Below are positions 32,994 through 41,152 of a stretch of DNA of 64,000 nt, piece after piece. The DNA lies in NCBI GenBank assembly GCA_900489925.1, contig UEHQ01000019.1:1-64000 (forward strand), in the 5' to 3' direction. A model generated the notes under the pieces. It did no database searches. It saw only the letters and a list, made by a program, of their open reading frames with translations, and was not told the origin of the DNA. Within the stretch, counting starts at the first letter, position 1. Every line of letters starts with the position of its first letter. The DNA is from Hyphomicrobiales bacterium (lineage in GTDB: Bacteria > Pseudomonadota > Alphaproteobacteria > Rhizobiales > Rhizobiaceae). The position numbers and the translations under genes are program-made.

Positions 32994-34220
32994 CTAGCTG
33001 GCGGCCTTGGTCGCGTGACGGCGGCCCTTGCCGATATCCGGCAGGAAGATCGTCAGCAGGCCAAGCAGCGGCAGGTAGGAGCAGACATGGTAGACGAACT
33101 CGATGCCCATGTGGTCCGCAACCATGCCGAGGCCTGCGGCACCGATGCCGCCGATGCCGAAGGCGAAGCCGAAGAACAGGCCCGCAATCATTCCCACGCG
33201 TCCCGGTACCAGTTCCTGCGCGAAGACCACGATCGCCGAGAAGGCGGACGCCAGAATGACGCCGATCAGGAACGTCAGGATGACCGTCCAGGTGTAGTCG
33301 GCATAGGGCAAGGCCAGCGTGAAGGGCAGGGCGCCGAGGATCGAGAACCAAATGACGAACTTCGTGCCGAACCAATCCACGATCGGACCACCTGCAACCG
33401 TGCCGATGGCAACCGCGCCGAGGAAGACGAACAGGAGGATCTGCGCTTCCTGTACCGATACGCCGAAACGCTCGATCATGTAGAAGGTGTAGTAACTCGA
33501 GAGGCTGGTCATGTAGACGTATTTCGAGAAGACCAGCAGCGCGAGGACCGCGATCGCGGCGATCACCTTCTTGCGCGGGAGGACAACGGCATGCGCGGCA
33601 CTCTTGCGGCCGGCGCTGGTCCGACGATGGTTGGCGTACCAGGAGCCGACCCGCCACAGGATGATCATCCCGGTCAATGCGGCGAGCGAGAACCATGCGA
33701 CGCTCTGCTGGCCGCGCGGCAGGACGATGAAGGCTGCAAGCAGCGGCCCGATCGCGGAACCGAAGTTTCCGCCGACCTGGAACAGAGACTGAGCGAGGCC
33801 GTGCCGTCCGCCCGAGGCAAGACGGGCAACGCGCGAGGATTCGGGATGGAACACGGCCGAACCGAGACCAACGACGCCGGCGCCGACCAGCAGCACCCAA
33901 TAGGCATGCGCATAGGCGAGCAGGACCAGGCCGATCAGCGTGAAGCCCATGCCGATGGACAGCGAGTAAGGCAGCGGACGCTTGTCCGTATAAATACCGA
34001 TCAACGGCTGTAGAAGCGACGCAGTGACCTGAAACACGAGACCAAGGAAGCCGATCTGCGTGAAGTCGAGGCTGTAGCTGTCCTTGATCATCGGATAAAG
34101 GGCGGGGATCAGCGACTGCATGGTGTCGTTGAGAAGGTGGCAGAAGCTCACCGCCATGATGATGCTGAACACGGTCTGTTCCGCAGAGTGTCTCTCTGCT
34201 GTCATTGCGCTATTTGTCAC
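32994..34220 (-). CDS. fsr: MFS exporter, fosmidomycin-resistance (Fsr) type
   Basis: 408 aa, twelve helices. The N-terminal SFCHLLNDTMQSLIPALYPMI and QPLIGIYTDKRPLPYSLS (motif A-like loop) are typical of the Fsr group, as is GLGSAVFHPESSRVARLASG. Fsr proteins export small drugs, including fosmidomycin; the natural substrate is unknown. It is divergent from an AraC regulator 97 nt away, its likely controller. Confidence 0.85.
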   Translation of the reverse strand: MTNSAMTAERHSAEQTVFSIIMAVSFCHLLNDTMQSLIPALYPMIKDSYSLDFTQIGFLGLVFQVTASLLQPLIGIYTDKRPLPYSLSIGMGFTLIGLVLLAYAHAYWVLLVGAGVVGLGSAVFHPESSRVARLASGGRHGLAQSLFQVGGNFGSAIGPLLAAFIVLPRGQQSVAWFSLAALTGMIILWRVGSWYANHRRTSAGRKSAAHAVVLPRKKVIAAIAVLALLVFSKYVYMTSLSSYYTFYMIERFGVSVQEAQILLFVFLGAVAIGTVAGGPIVDWFGTKFVIWFSILGALPFTLALPYADYTWTVILTFLIGVILASAFSAIVVFAQELVPGRVGMIAGLFFGFAFGIGGIGAAGLGMVADHMGIEFVYHVCSYLPLLGLLTIFLPDIGKGRRHATKAAS

Positions 34221-34317
34221 GATTCTACTCCGTCGTTTGACGGTTCTGGGATAGACGACTTGTTCACGTCCCGCTTTCGTGTTTTGGTCTTATTGTTTCG
34301 CAAGTGGGCCAGAACTG

Positions 34318-35133
34318 ATGAAGAACGGATCAAAGCCGACAGCCGGCGAGTTGGCAGGGCTTCACCTGGAGCGTCTGGCCGCGATCGAAGCGGCGTCGGA
34401 ACCGGTCTACGCAATCCCGTCAGACTATCCCTCCGGCTATCACGTCAAGCCCCACAGCCACAGCCGCGCGCAGTTCGTCTATGCGCGCACCGGCGTGGTG
34501 ATGGTCTCATCCCGGCAGGGGCGCTGGATGGTTCCGCCGGAGCATGCCTTGTGGATTCCGGCGGGCCTCGAACATACGGTCGATATGCTGGGCGACGTGA
34601 CGATGCTGTCGGCCTACGTCGCGTCCAGCGCTCTGACCGAGCGTCCGACGGCCATACGCGTCGTGGCGCTCACCGACCTTGCCCGGGCACTGATCGTGGA
34701 AGCGGTCGTGCCGCCGGAAGAGGTGTGTAATCCGGTGCGGCATGGCCTGATCATGGCGCTGCTGCTGGAAGAGGTTCTGCGGCTTCCGGATCGGCCACTC
34801 GGTTTGCCGTTTCCCGCCGACCAGCGCCTGGCTGCGCTCTGTCGCGGCTTTATCGAAAATCCGAGCGCGCATCTGGTGATCGAGGACTGGGCCGAACGGA
34901 TGGCGATGAGCCGGCGTGCATTTACCCGTGCTTTTAGAAGAGAGACTGGAATCAGCCTGTCGACGTGGCGGCAGCAGGCGGCCGTCTTTACCGCTTTGCC
35001 GCGCCTGGCTTCCGGCGAATCGGTCACTGCGGTTGCTCTCGATCTCGGTTACGAAAGCGCTGCGGCGTTCACGACGATGTTTCGGCGAATGCTGGGCGCA
35101 GCCCCACGCGCCTATTTCCGATCGCCGGACTAG
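34318..35133 (+). CDS. AraC-family regulator with cupin domain
   Basis: 271 aa. N-terminal cupin (YHVKPHSHSRAQFVYARTG, WMVPPEHALWIPAGLEHTV) with His residues able to hold metal or ligand; C-terminal double HTH (WAERMAMSRRAFTRAFRRETG, ALDLGYESAAAFTTMFRRMLG). The layout matches NimR-type regulators that control a divergent exporter gene, here the fsr-like gene. The ATG at 34318 is the first sensible start. Confidence 0.88.
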   Translation: MKNGSKPTAGELAGLHLERLAAIEAASEPVYAIPSDYPSGYHVKPHSHSRAQFVYARTGVVMVSSRQGRWMVPPEHALWIPAGLEHTVDMLGDVTMLSAYVASSALTERPTAIRVVALTDLARALIVEAVVPPEEVCNPVRHGLIMALLLEEVLRLPDRPLGLPFPADQRLAALCRGFIENPSAHLVIEDWAERMAMSRRAFTRAFRRETGISLSTWRQQAAVFTALPRLASGESVTAVALDLGYESAAAFTTMFRRMLGAAPRAYFRSPD

Positions 35134-35216
35134 CACTAAGCCGCATCCACCTCCGCAACCTCATTTTCACTGTCGCTGGCTCCGCGATTCCGGGTGGTCG
35201 GATTCCAATTCTATGC

Positions 35217-35271
35217 CTTTTCGAAATTCGAGACACATTCGTTTGACATTCGAATTGTTTTCGCTTTTAGT
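35217..35271 (+). promoter_or_regulatory. glp operon promoter with TTCG repeats
   Basis: TTGACA (35243-35248), 17-nt spacer, TTTAGT (35266-35271), 63 nt before glpD. Five TTCG units lie upstream of and between the hexamers (TTTTCGAAATTCGAG, ACATTCG, CATTCGAA, TTTTCGC). DeoR-family repressors such as GlpR bind repeats of this sort, so this is a candidate operator. Confidence 0.55.
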
Positions 35272-35334
35272 ATCGCTACTTTCGCAATTGCGGTGTCTTG
35301 TTGCGTTGCGGCATTCTAGGGGGCATGGGGAAAC

Positions 35335-36852
35335 GTGAGCGGTCAGATTCACGATCTTTTCGTTATCGGCGGCGGCATCAACGGATGCGGAATCGCGCGC
35401 GATGCTGTCGGTCGCGGTTATTCCGTCGCCCTTGCCGAGATGAACGATTTCGCTTCGGGCACCTCGTCCGGCGCGACCAAGCTCATTCACGGCGGTCTGC
35501 GCTATCTCGAGCACTACGAATTTCGGCTCGTGCGCGAATCGCTGATGGAGCGCGAGATCCTCTGGGCGATGGCGCCGCACATCATCTGGCCGATGCGCTT
35601 CGTGCTGCCTTACCACAAGGGTGGGATCAGGCCGGCTTGGCTGATCCGCCTTGGGTTGTTCCTCTATGACCACTTGGGCGGCCGCAAGCTGTTGCCGGCG
35701 ACGAAGGTGCTCGACATGCGCCGCGATCCGGCCGGCAAGCCGTTGAAGTCGCTGTTCACCAAGGCATTCGAATATTCCGATGGCTGGGTCGATGATGCGC
35801 GGATGGTGGTGCTGAATGCCCGCGATGCGGCCGACAAGGGCGCGCTGATCATGCCGCGCACCAAGGTCGTCTCGGCGCGACGCGAGAATGGATTATGGGC
35901 GATCGAGACCGTCGACACGGTGACCGGGCAAACCGGGCGGTTCCAGGCGCGCATGCTGGTGAACGCTGCTGGCCCGTGGGTCGATCACGTCATTCGCGCC
36001 GCCTTCGGGCAGAACGAGGCGCGGCACGTGCGACTGGTCCAGGGCAGCCATATCGTTGTGAAGAAGAAGTTCAGCGACCCCAGGGCCTATTTCTTCCAGA
36101 ATCCCGATAATCGCATCATCTTCGCGATCCCCTACGAACAGGATTTCACGCTGATCGGGACTACCGATCGCGACTACACGGCCGATCCGAAGGATGTGAA
36201 GATTTCCGACGAGGAAACCACCTATCTCTGCAAGGCGGCGAGCGAGTATTTCAACGAGCCGGTGCGGCCAGAGGATATCGTCTGGACCTACTCGGCCGTT
36301 CGTCCGCTGTTCGACGATGGCGCGTCGAAGGCGCAGGAAGCGACCCGCGACTATGTGCTGAAGATGGAGGGCGAGGGTGGCGACGCGCCGCTTCTCAACG
36401 TCTTCGGCGGCAAGTTGACCACCTATCGCCGGCTTTCAGAGCACGCGTTGGAGAAGATCGCCGCAGCGATCGGCAGCAAGGGCGCGCCGTGGACGGCAAA
36501 GAGCCATCTGCCGGGCGGGGATTTTCCGGCAACCGGATACGAGGACGAGGTCCGCAAGCTGAAGGGCAATTATGCCTTCCTCGCGGACGGGCACGCCCGG
36601 CGCCTTGTCCGGCGCTACGGGACGAAAGCCGCAATCTTATTGGGTCAGGCGCAGAAGATCGAGGATCTCGGACGCTGTTTCGGGAGCGATCTTTATGAGG
36701 CGGAAGTTCGGTACCTGATCGATCATGAATGGGCCAGGCACGCCGATGACGTGCTCTGGAGGAGAACGAAGGAAGGCCTGCGCCTGACCAAGGAACAGGC
36801 TGGGCTACTGGAGGAGTACATCGCCGCGCTACCGGCTCAGATGGCCGGATAA
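35335..36852 (+). CDS. glpD: Aerobic glycerol-3-phosphate dehydrogenase
   Basis: 505 aa membrane-associated flavoprotein; oxidises glycerol-3-phosphate to dihydroxyacetone phosphate and reduces quinone. FAD-binding VIGGGINGCGIARDAVGRG at the N-terminus; family motifs GTSSGATKLIHGGLRYLE and AAGPWVD, IVWTYSAVRPLFDDG. The start is GTG at 35335. It leads the glp operon; the next gene follows after 44 nt. Confidence 0.96.
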   Translation: MSGQIHDLFVIGGGINGCGIARDAVGRGYSVALAEMNDFASGTSSGATKLIHGGLRYLEHYEFRLVRESLMEREILWAMAPHIIWPMRFVLPYHKGGIRPAWLIRLGLFLYDHLGGRKLLPATKVLDMRRDPAGKPLKSLFTKAFEYSDGWVDDARMVVLNARDAADKGALIMPRTKVVSARRENGLWAIETVDTVTGQTGRFQARMLVNAAGPWVDHVIRAAFGQNEARHVRLVQGSHIVVKKKFSDPRAYFFQNPDNRIIFAIPYEQDFTLIGTTDRDYTADPKDVKISDEETTYLCKAASEYFNEPVRPEDIVWTYSAVRPLFDDGASKAQEATRDYVLKMEGEGGDAPLLNVFGGKLTTYRRLSEHALEKIAAAIGSKGAPWTAKSHLPGGDFPATGYEDEVRKLKGNYAFLADGHARRLVRRYGTKAAILLGQAQKIEDLGRCFGSDLYEAEVRYLIDHEWARHADDVLWRRTKEGLRLTKEQAGLLEEYIAALPAQMAG

Positions 36853-36896
36853 GAAGCGGCATGTGGTCCCCGCTGTGAGGAGGCACGGGAACCGGA

Positions 36897-37973
36897 ATGC
36901 TAGAATTGCGGAACGCCGCAAAGATGGTGGGCGCGGATTATCATATCCACGCAACCAGTCTTGCGTTTGAACGAGGCACGCTGAATGTGCTGCTGGGGCC
37001 GACGCTCTCCGGCAAGACGTCGCTGATGCGACTGATGGCCGGGCTCGATCGTCCGACCAGCGGTTCCATTCATTTCGACGGCGTCGACGTCACCGGCATG
37101 CCGGTGCAGAAGCGCAATGTTGCGATGGTGTACCAGCAGTTCATCAACTATCCCGCCTTCACCGTCTATGAGAATATCGCCTCGCCGATGCGTATCGCAG
37201 GCAAGGATGCCGCGACCATCGACCGCGAGGTGCGCAAGGCTGCCGACCTCATGCGGCTGACGCCCTATCTCGACCGTACACCGCTCAACCTTTCCGGCGG
37301 GCAGCAGCAGCGCACGGCGCTTGCTCGCGCTCTGGTGAAGAACGCCAGCCTCGTGCTGATGGACGAGCCGCTTGCCAACCTCGACTACAAGCTTCGCGAG
37401 GAACTGCGCGCGGAACTGCCGAAGATCTTCGCGCAATCGGGTGCCATCTTCGTCTATGCCACGACCGAGCCTTCGGAAGCGCTGCTCCTCGGCGGCAACA
37501 CGGCGACGCTATCGGAAGGCCGCGTCACGCAGTTCGGCCCGACCATCAGCGTCTACCGTAAGCCGCTGGACCTGATAACGGCCAAGACCTTTGCCGATCC
37601 GCCGCTCAACTTCATTGACGTGGTGAAGGCTGGCGGCGTTTTCCAACGCCAGAACGCCGAGATTTTTGCCGTTCCAAGCCACCTTGCGGGCATGGCGGAC
37701 GGGCCGGTGACGGTTGCTTTTCATCCGCATCACCTCGGTCTTTCCGAGCAGACCCCGGGTGCGGTGCGGCTCAAGGCGCGCACGCAGCTTTCAGAAATCA
37801 CCGGCTCCGAGAGCTTCGTCTATCTCGACTATGACGGCGTGCGCTGGGTGATGCTGGCGCACGGCATTCACGACATCGACCCGGATACTGATATCGATGT
37901 GTTTCTCGACGTGCGTCACCTGATGGCGTTCGACACTGACGGGCGCGCGATTGCGTCCGGCGCAACGGCTTGA
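36897..37973 (+). CDS. glpS: Glycerol ABC transporter ATPase GlpS
   Basis: 358 aa. Walker A GPTLSGKT, signature LSGGQQQR, Walker B VLMDEPLANLD and a C-terminal TOBE-like domain (~residues 240-350), as in CUT1 sugar importers. The switch His expected before the EA motif is replaced (YATTEPSEAL), so its own ATP site probably hydrolyses poorly; see GlpT. Part of glpSTPQUV, the glycerol importer described in Rhizobium leguminosarum. GAGGAGG precedes the start. Confidence 0.93.
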   Translation: MLELRNAAKMVGADYHIHATSLAFERGTLNVLLGPTLSGKTSLMRLMAGLDRPTSGSIHFDGVDVTGMPVQKRNVAMVYQQFINYPAFTVYENIASPMRIAGKDAATIDREVRKAADLMRLTPYLDRTPLNLSGGQQQRTALARALVKNASLVLMDEPLANLDYKLREELRAELPKIFAQSGAIFVYATTEPSEALLLGGNTATLSEGRVTQFGPTISVYRKPLDLITAKTFADPPLNFIDVVKAGGVFQRQNAEIFAVPSHLAGMADGPVTVAFHPHHLGLSEQTPGAVRLKARTQLSEITGSESFVYLDYDGVRWVMLAHGIHDIDPDTDIDVFLDVRHLMAFDTDGRAIASGATA

Positions 37974-37985
37974 GGAGGCAGGGAC

Positions 37986-39056
37986 ATGGCACGCATCACG
38001 CTCGACCACATCCGCCACGCCTACGGGCCTAACCCGACATCGGACAAGGACTACGCGCTGCGCGAAGTCGACCACGAATGGAACGACGGCGGCGCCTATG
38101 CGCTGCTCGGGCCATCCGGTTGCGGGAAGACGACGCTGCTCAACATCATCTCCGGCCTGCTGCAGCCGTCGCATGGCCGCATCCTGTTCGACGGCAAGGA
38201 CGTGACCAATCTTGCGACACAGGCGCGCAACATTGCGCAGGTGTTCCAGTTTCCTGTCATCTACGACACGATGACCGTCTACGACAATCTGGCCTTCCCG
38301 CTGCGCAACCGCGGCGTATCGGAGCCCGAGGTGGATCGCCGCGTTCGCGAAATTCTCGAGATGATCGATCTGTCGCCGATGGCGCGGCGAAAAGCGCAGG
38401 GGCTCACCGCCGACCAGAAGCAGAAGATCTCGCTCGGCCGCGGGCTGGTGCGCAGCGACGTCAACGCGATCCTGTTCGATGAGCCGCTGACGGTCATCGA
38501 TCCGCATATGAAATGGGTGCTGCGCTCGCAGCTGAAGCGGCTGCACAAGCAGTTCGGCTTCACCATGGTCTATGTCACGCATGACCAGACCGAAGCACTG
38601 ACCTTCGCCGACAAGGTGGTGGTGATGTATGAGGGCGAGATCGTGCAGATCGGCACTCCGTCGGAGCTTTTCGAGCGGCCGAGCCATACCTTCGTCGGCT
38701 ATTTCATCGGCTCTCCAGGCATGAACGTTCTGCCTGCGCAGATCGACGGCAATCGCGCGACCGTCGGCGGCGAGACCTTGTCGCTCGACTATGCACCGAA
38801 GACCGCGGCCGGCGCCAAGACAGAGCTTGGCATCCGGCCTGAATTCATTCGCATCGGGCGCGAGGGCATGCCGGTCACGATCAACCGCGTCGAGGATATC
38901 GGTCGGCAGAAGATCGTGCGGGCGGATTTCGCGGGCCAGCCGATCGCCATCGTGGTGACCGAGGATGCCGAGATCCCGGCAGAGGCGCGTGTGACCTTCG
39001 ATCCCGCCGCCATCAACATCTATGCCAATTCCTGGCGCGTCGGCAGGGAGGGCTGA
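37986..39056 (+). CDS. glpT: Glycerol ABC transporter ATPase GlpT
   Basis: 356 aa, partner of GlpS. Walker A GPSGCGKTT and H-loop YVTHDQTEAL are intact, but the signature is LTADQKQ instead of LSGGQ. Paired with GlpS this gives one canonical site (GlpT Walker A/His with GlpS LSGGQ) and one degenerate site. C-terminal TOBE-like domain present. AGGAGG lies at 37974-37979. Confidence 0.93.
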   Translation: MARITLDHIRHAYGPNPTSDKDYALREVDHEWNDGGAYALLGPSGCGKTTLLNIISGLLQPSHGRILFDGKDVTNLATQARNIAQVFQFPVIYDTMTVYDNLAFPLRNRGVSEPEVDRRVREILEMIDLSPMARRKAQGLTADQKQKISLGRGLVRSDVNAILFDEPLTVIDPHMKWVLRSQLKRLHKQFGFTMVYVTHDQTEALTFADKVVVMYEGEIVQIGTPSELFERPSHTFVGYFIGSPGMNVLPAQIDGNRATVGGETLSLDYAPKTAAGAKTELGIRPEFIRIGREGMPVTINRVEDIGRQKIVRADFAGQPIAIVVTEDAEIPAEARVTFDPAAINIYANSWRVGREG

Positions 39057-39059
39057 GCC

Positions 39060-39926
39060 ATGAACAAGACCTGGAACAACAAGGCCTGGTTTCTGGTGCT
39101 GCCCGTGCTGGTGCTGGTCGCCTTCTCGGCGGTGATACCGCTGATGACCGTCGTCAATTATTCCGTGCAGGACACGTTCGGGAACAACGAGTTCTTCTGG
39201 GCGGGCACGGACTGGTTCGTGCAGACGCTGCATTCTGACCGCTTCTGGGCGGCACTGCAACGCAACCTTGCCTTCTCGCTGATCATCCTGGCGCTGGAGA
39301 TCCCGCTCGGCATCTTCATCGCGCTCAACATGCCGAAGAAGGGGATCGGCGTGCCGGTCTGCCTCGTGCTGATGGCGCTGCCGCTGCTGATTCCTTGGAA
39401 CGTGGTGGGCACGATCTGGCAGGTGTTCGGACGCGTCGATATCGGCCTGCTCGGCCATACGCTGGAGGCGATCGGTCTCGACTACAATTATGTCCGTGAT
39501 CCACTGGATGCCTGGATCACCGTCATCGTCATGGACGTCTGGCACTGGACGAGCCTTGTCGTGCTGCTGTGCTATGCCGGCCTCGTGTCGATCCCTGATG
39601 CCTATTATCAGGCGGCGAAGATCGACGGTGCGTCGCACTGGTCGGGGTTCCGCTACATCCAGCTGCCGAAGATGAAGCGCGTGCTTCTGATCGCCGTGCT
39701 CCTGCGCTTCATGGACAGCTTCATGATCTATACCGAGCCCTTCGTCGTCACCGGCGGCGGCCCCGGCAACTCGACAACCTTCCTGTCGATCGATCTGGTG
39801 AAGATGGCCGTCGGTCAGTTCGACCTCGGTCCGGCGGCCGCGATGTCGATCATCTACTTCCTGATCATCCTGCTGCTCTCATGGATCTTCTACACCGTGA
39901 TGACCAGCGGCGACGAGAACGCGTGA
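39060..39926 (+). CDS. glpP: Glycerol ABC transporter permease GlpP
   Basis: 288 aa, six membrane helices, with the EAA loop (YQAAKIDGASHWSGFRYIQLP) that contacts the ATPases. CUT1-type MalF-like permease. It starts 3 nt after glpT. Confidence 0.93.
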   Translation: MNKTWNNKAWFLVLPVLVLVAFSAVIPLMTVVNYSVQDTFGNNEFFWAGTDWFVQTLHSDRFWAALQRNLAFSLIILALEIPLGIFIALNMPKKGIGVPVCLVLMALPLLIPWNVVGTIWQVFGRVDIGLLGHTLEAIGLDYNYVRDPLDAWITVIVMDVWHWTSLVVLLCYAGLVSIPDAYYQAAKIDGASHWSGFRYIQLPKMKRVLLIAVLLRFMDSFMIYTEPFVVTGGGPGNSTTFLSIDLVKMAVGQFDLGPAAAMSIIYFLIILLLSWIFYTVMTSGDENA

Positions 39927-39939
39927 GGAGGAGAGCACC

Positions 39940-40779
39940 ATGGCCCAAGCAACAACACATACGATGAAATACAAGCCGGCCGGCAACTTCTCCTGGGTCG
40001 TCTCGACCATCTACATCATCTTCCTGCTCCTGCCGATCTACTGGCTGGTCAACATGAGCTTCAAGGAGAATGCCGAGATCACCGGCACCTTCTCGCTCTG
40101 GCCGCAGAACCCGACGCTCAGGAACTACACGATCATCTTCACCGATCCGTCGTGGTACAACGGCTACATCAACTCGATCACCTATGTGGTCATGAACACG
40201 GTGATCTCGGTGCTGGCGGCGCTGCCTGCGGCCTATGCCTTCTCGCGCTACCGTTTCCTTGGCGACAAGCACCTGTTCTTCTGGCTGCTCACCAACCGCA
40301 TGGCGCCGCCCGCCGTCTTCGCGCTGCCGTTCTTCCAGCTCTATTCGGCGTTCGGCCTGATCGATACCCATATCGCGGTGGCGCTGGCGCACTGCCTGTT
40401 CAACGTGCCGCTGGCGGTCTGGATCCTCGAAGGCTTCATGTCCGGCGTGCCGAAGGAGATCGACGAGACGGCCTATATCGACGGCTACTCGTTCCCGCGT
40501 TTCTTCATCCGCATCTTCATGCCGCTCGTGGCATCGGGGATCGGGGTAGCGGCCTTCTTCTGCTTCATGTTCTCGTGGGTGGAGCTGCTGCTCGCCCGCA
40601 CGCTGACGACCACCGCCGCAAAGCCGATCTCGGCGATCATGACGCGTACGGTCTCGGCCTCGGGGATGGACTGGGGTGTGCTGGCGGCTGCCGGCGTGCT
40701 CACCATCATTCCCGGCGCGCTCGTTATCTATTTCGTCCGCAACTACATCGCCAAGGGCTTCGCGCTCGGCCGCGTCTAA
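39940..40779 (+). CDS. glpQ: Glycerol ABC transporter permease GlpQ
   Basis: 279 aa, six helices, MalG-like permease; EAA loop PKEIDETAYIDGYSFPRFFIRI. Forms the channel with GlpP. GAGGAGAG precedes the ATG by a few bases. Confidence 0.93.
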   Translation: MAQATTHTMKYKPAGNFSWVVSTIYIIFLLLPIYWLVNMSFKENAEITGTFSLWPQNPTLRNYTIIFTDPSWYNGYINSITYVVMNTVISVLAALPAAYAFSRYRFLGDKHLFFWLLTNRMAPPAVFALPFFQLYSAFGLIDTHIAVALAHCLFNVPLAVWILEGFMSGVPKEIDETAYIDGYSFPRFFIRIFMPLVASGIGVAAFFCFMFSWVELLLARTLTTTAAKPISAIMTRTVSASGMDWGVLAAAGVLTIIPGALVIYFVRNYIAKGFALGRV

Positions 40780-40794
40780 AAGGGGAGACCAGAC

Positions 40795-41076
40795 ATGAAC
40801 TTTTCCTGGATGGCGTGGACGCTGCCGACCGCATTGTTTTTCCTGACGATTCTCCTGCTCCTGATTGGCATGAGCATCTGGGAATATCTGGCGCCGGGCG
40901 GCTCCCCGCGTGTGGGGGTCTTGAGGTTCGAGACCACGCGGGGAGATCGGCTCTTCATATCGCTGCTGGGGGCAGCGTTCATTCATCTCGCATGGTTGGG
41001 CCTTGTTGGTCCCAACCTGTGGTGGGCTCTTGGCCTTGCCGTAGTCTACGCCATCGGCGTGTTCCGCTACGTCTAG
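40795..41076 (+). CDS. glpU: GlpU small membrane protein (DUF2160)
   Basis: 93 aa with three hydrophobic segments (LPTALFFLTILLLLIGMSIW, LFISLLGAAFIHLAWLGLV, LWWALGLAVVYAIGVFRYV). DUF2160 occurs almost only in this operon. Its exact role in glycerol uptake is unknown. GGGGAG lies 9 nt before the start. Confidence 0.9.
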   Translation: MNFSWMAWTLPTALFFLTILLLLIGMSIWEYLAPGGSPRVGVLRFETTRGDRLFISLLGAAFIHLAWLGLVGPNLWWALGLAVVYAIGVFRYV

Positions 41077-41152
41077 GACAGGAAAATACAGATGGCCGGG
41101 GGTACTGGCCGCCTGACGTGAAAACTGCAATCGCAAACCCTGGGAGGATATT

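Noticed and set aside
32922..34013. Plus-strand 363-codon frame antisense to the Fsr-like exporter
   Set aside because: Composition is Glu/Arg/Gln-rich without domains; the minus strand encodes a recognisable transporter.
37791..39638. Minus-strand 615-codon frame across glpS, glpT and glpP
   Set aside because: Antisense to three well-matched transporter genes; no ribosome site or family.
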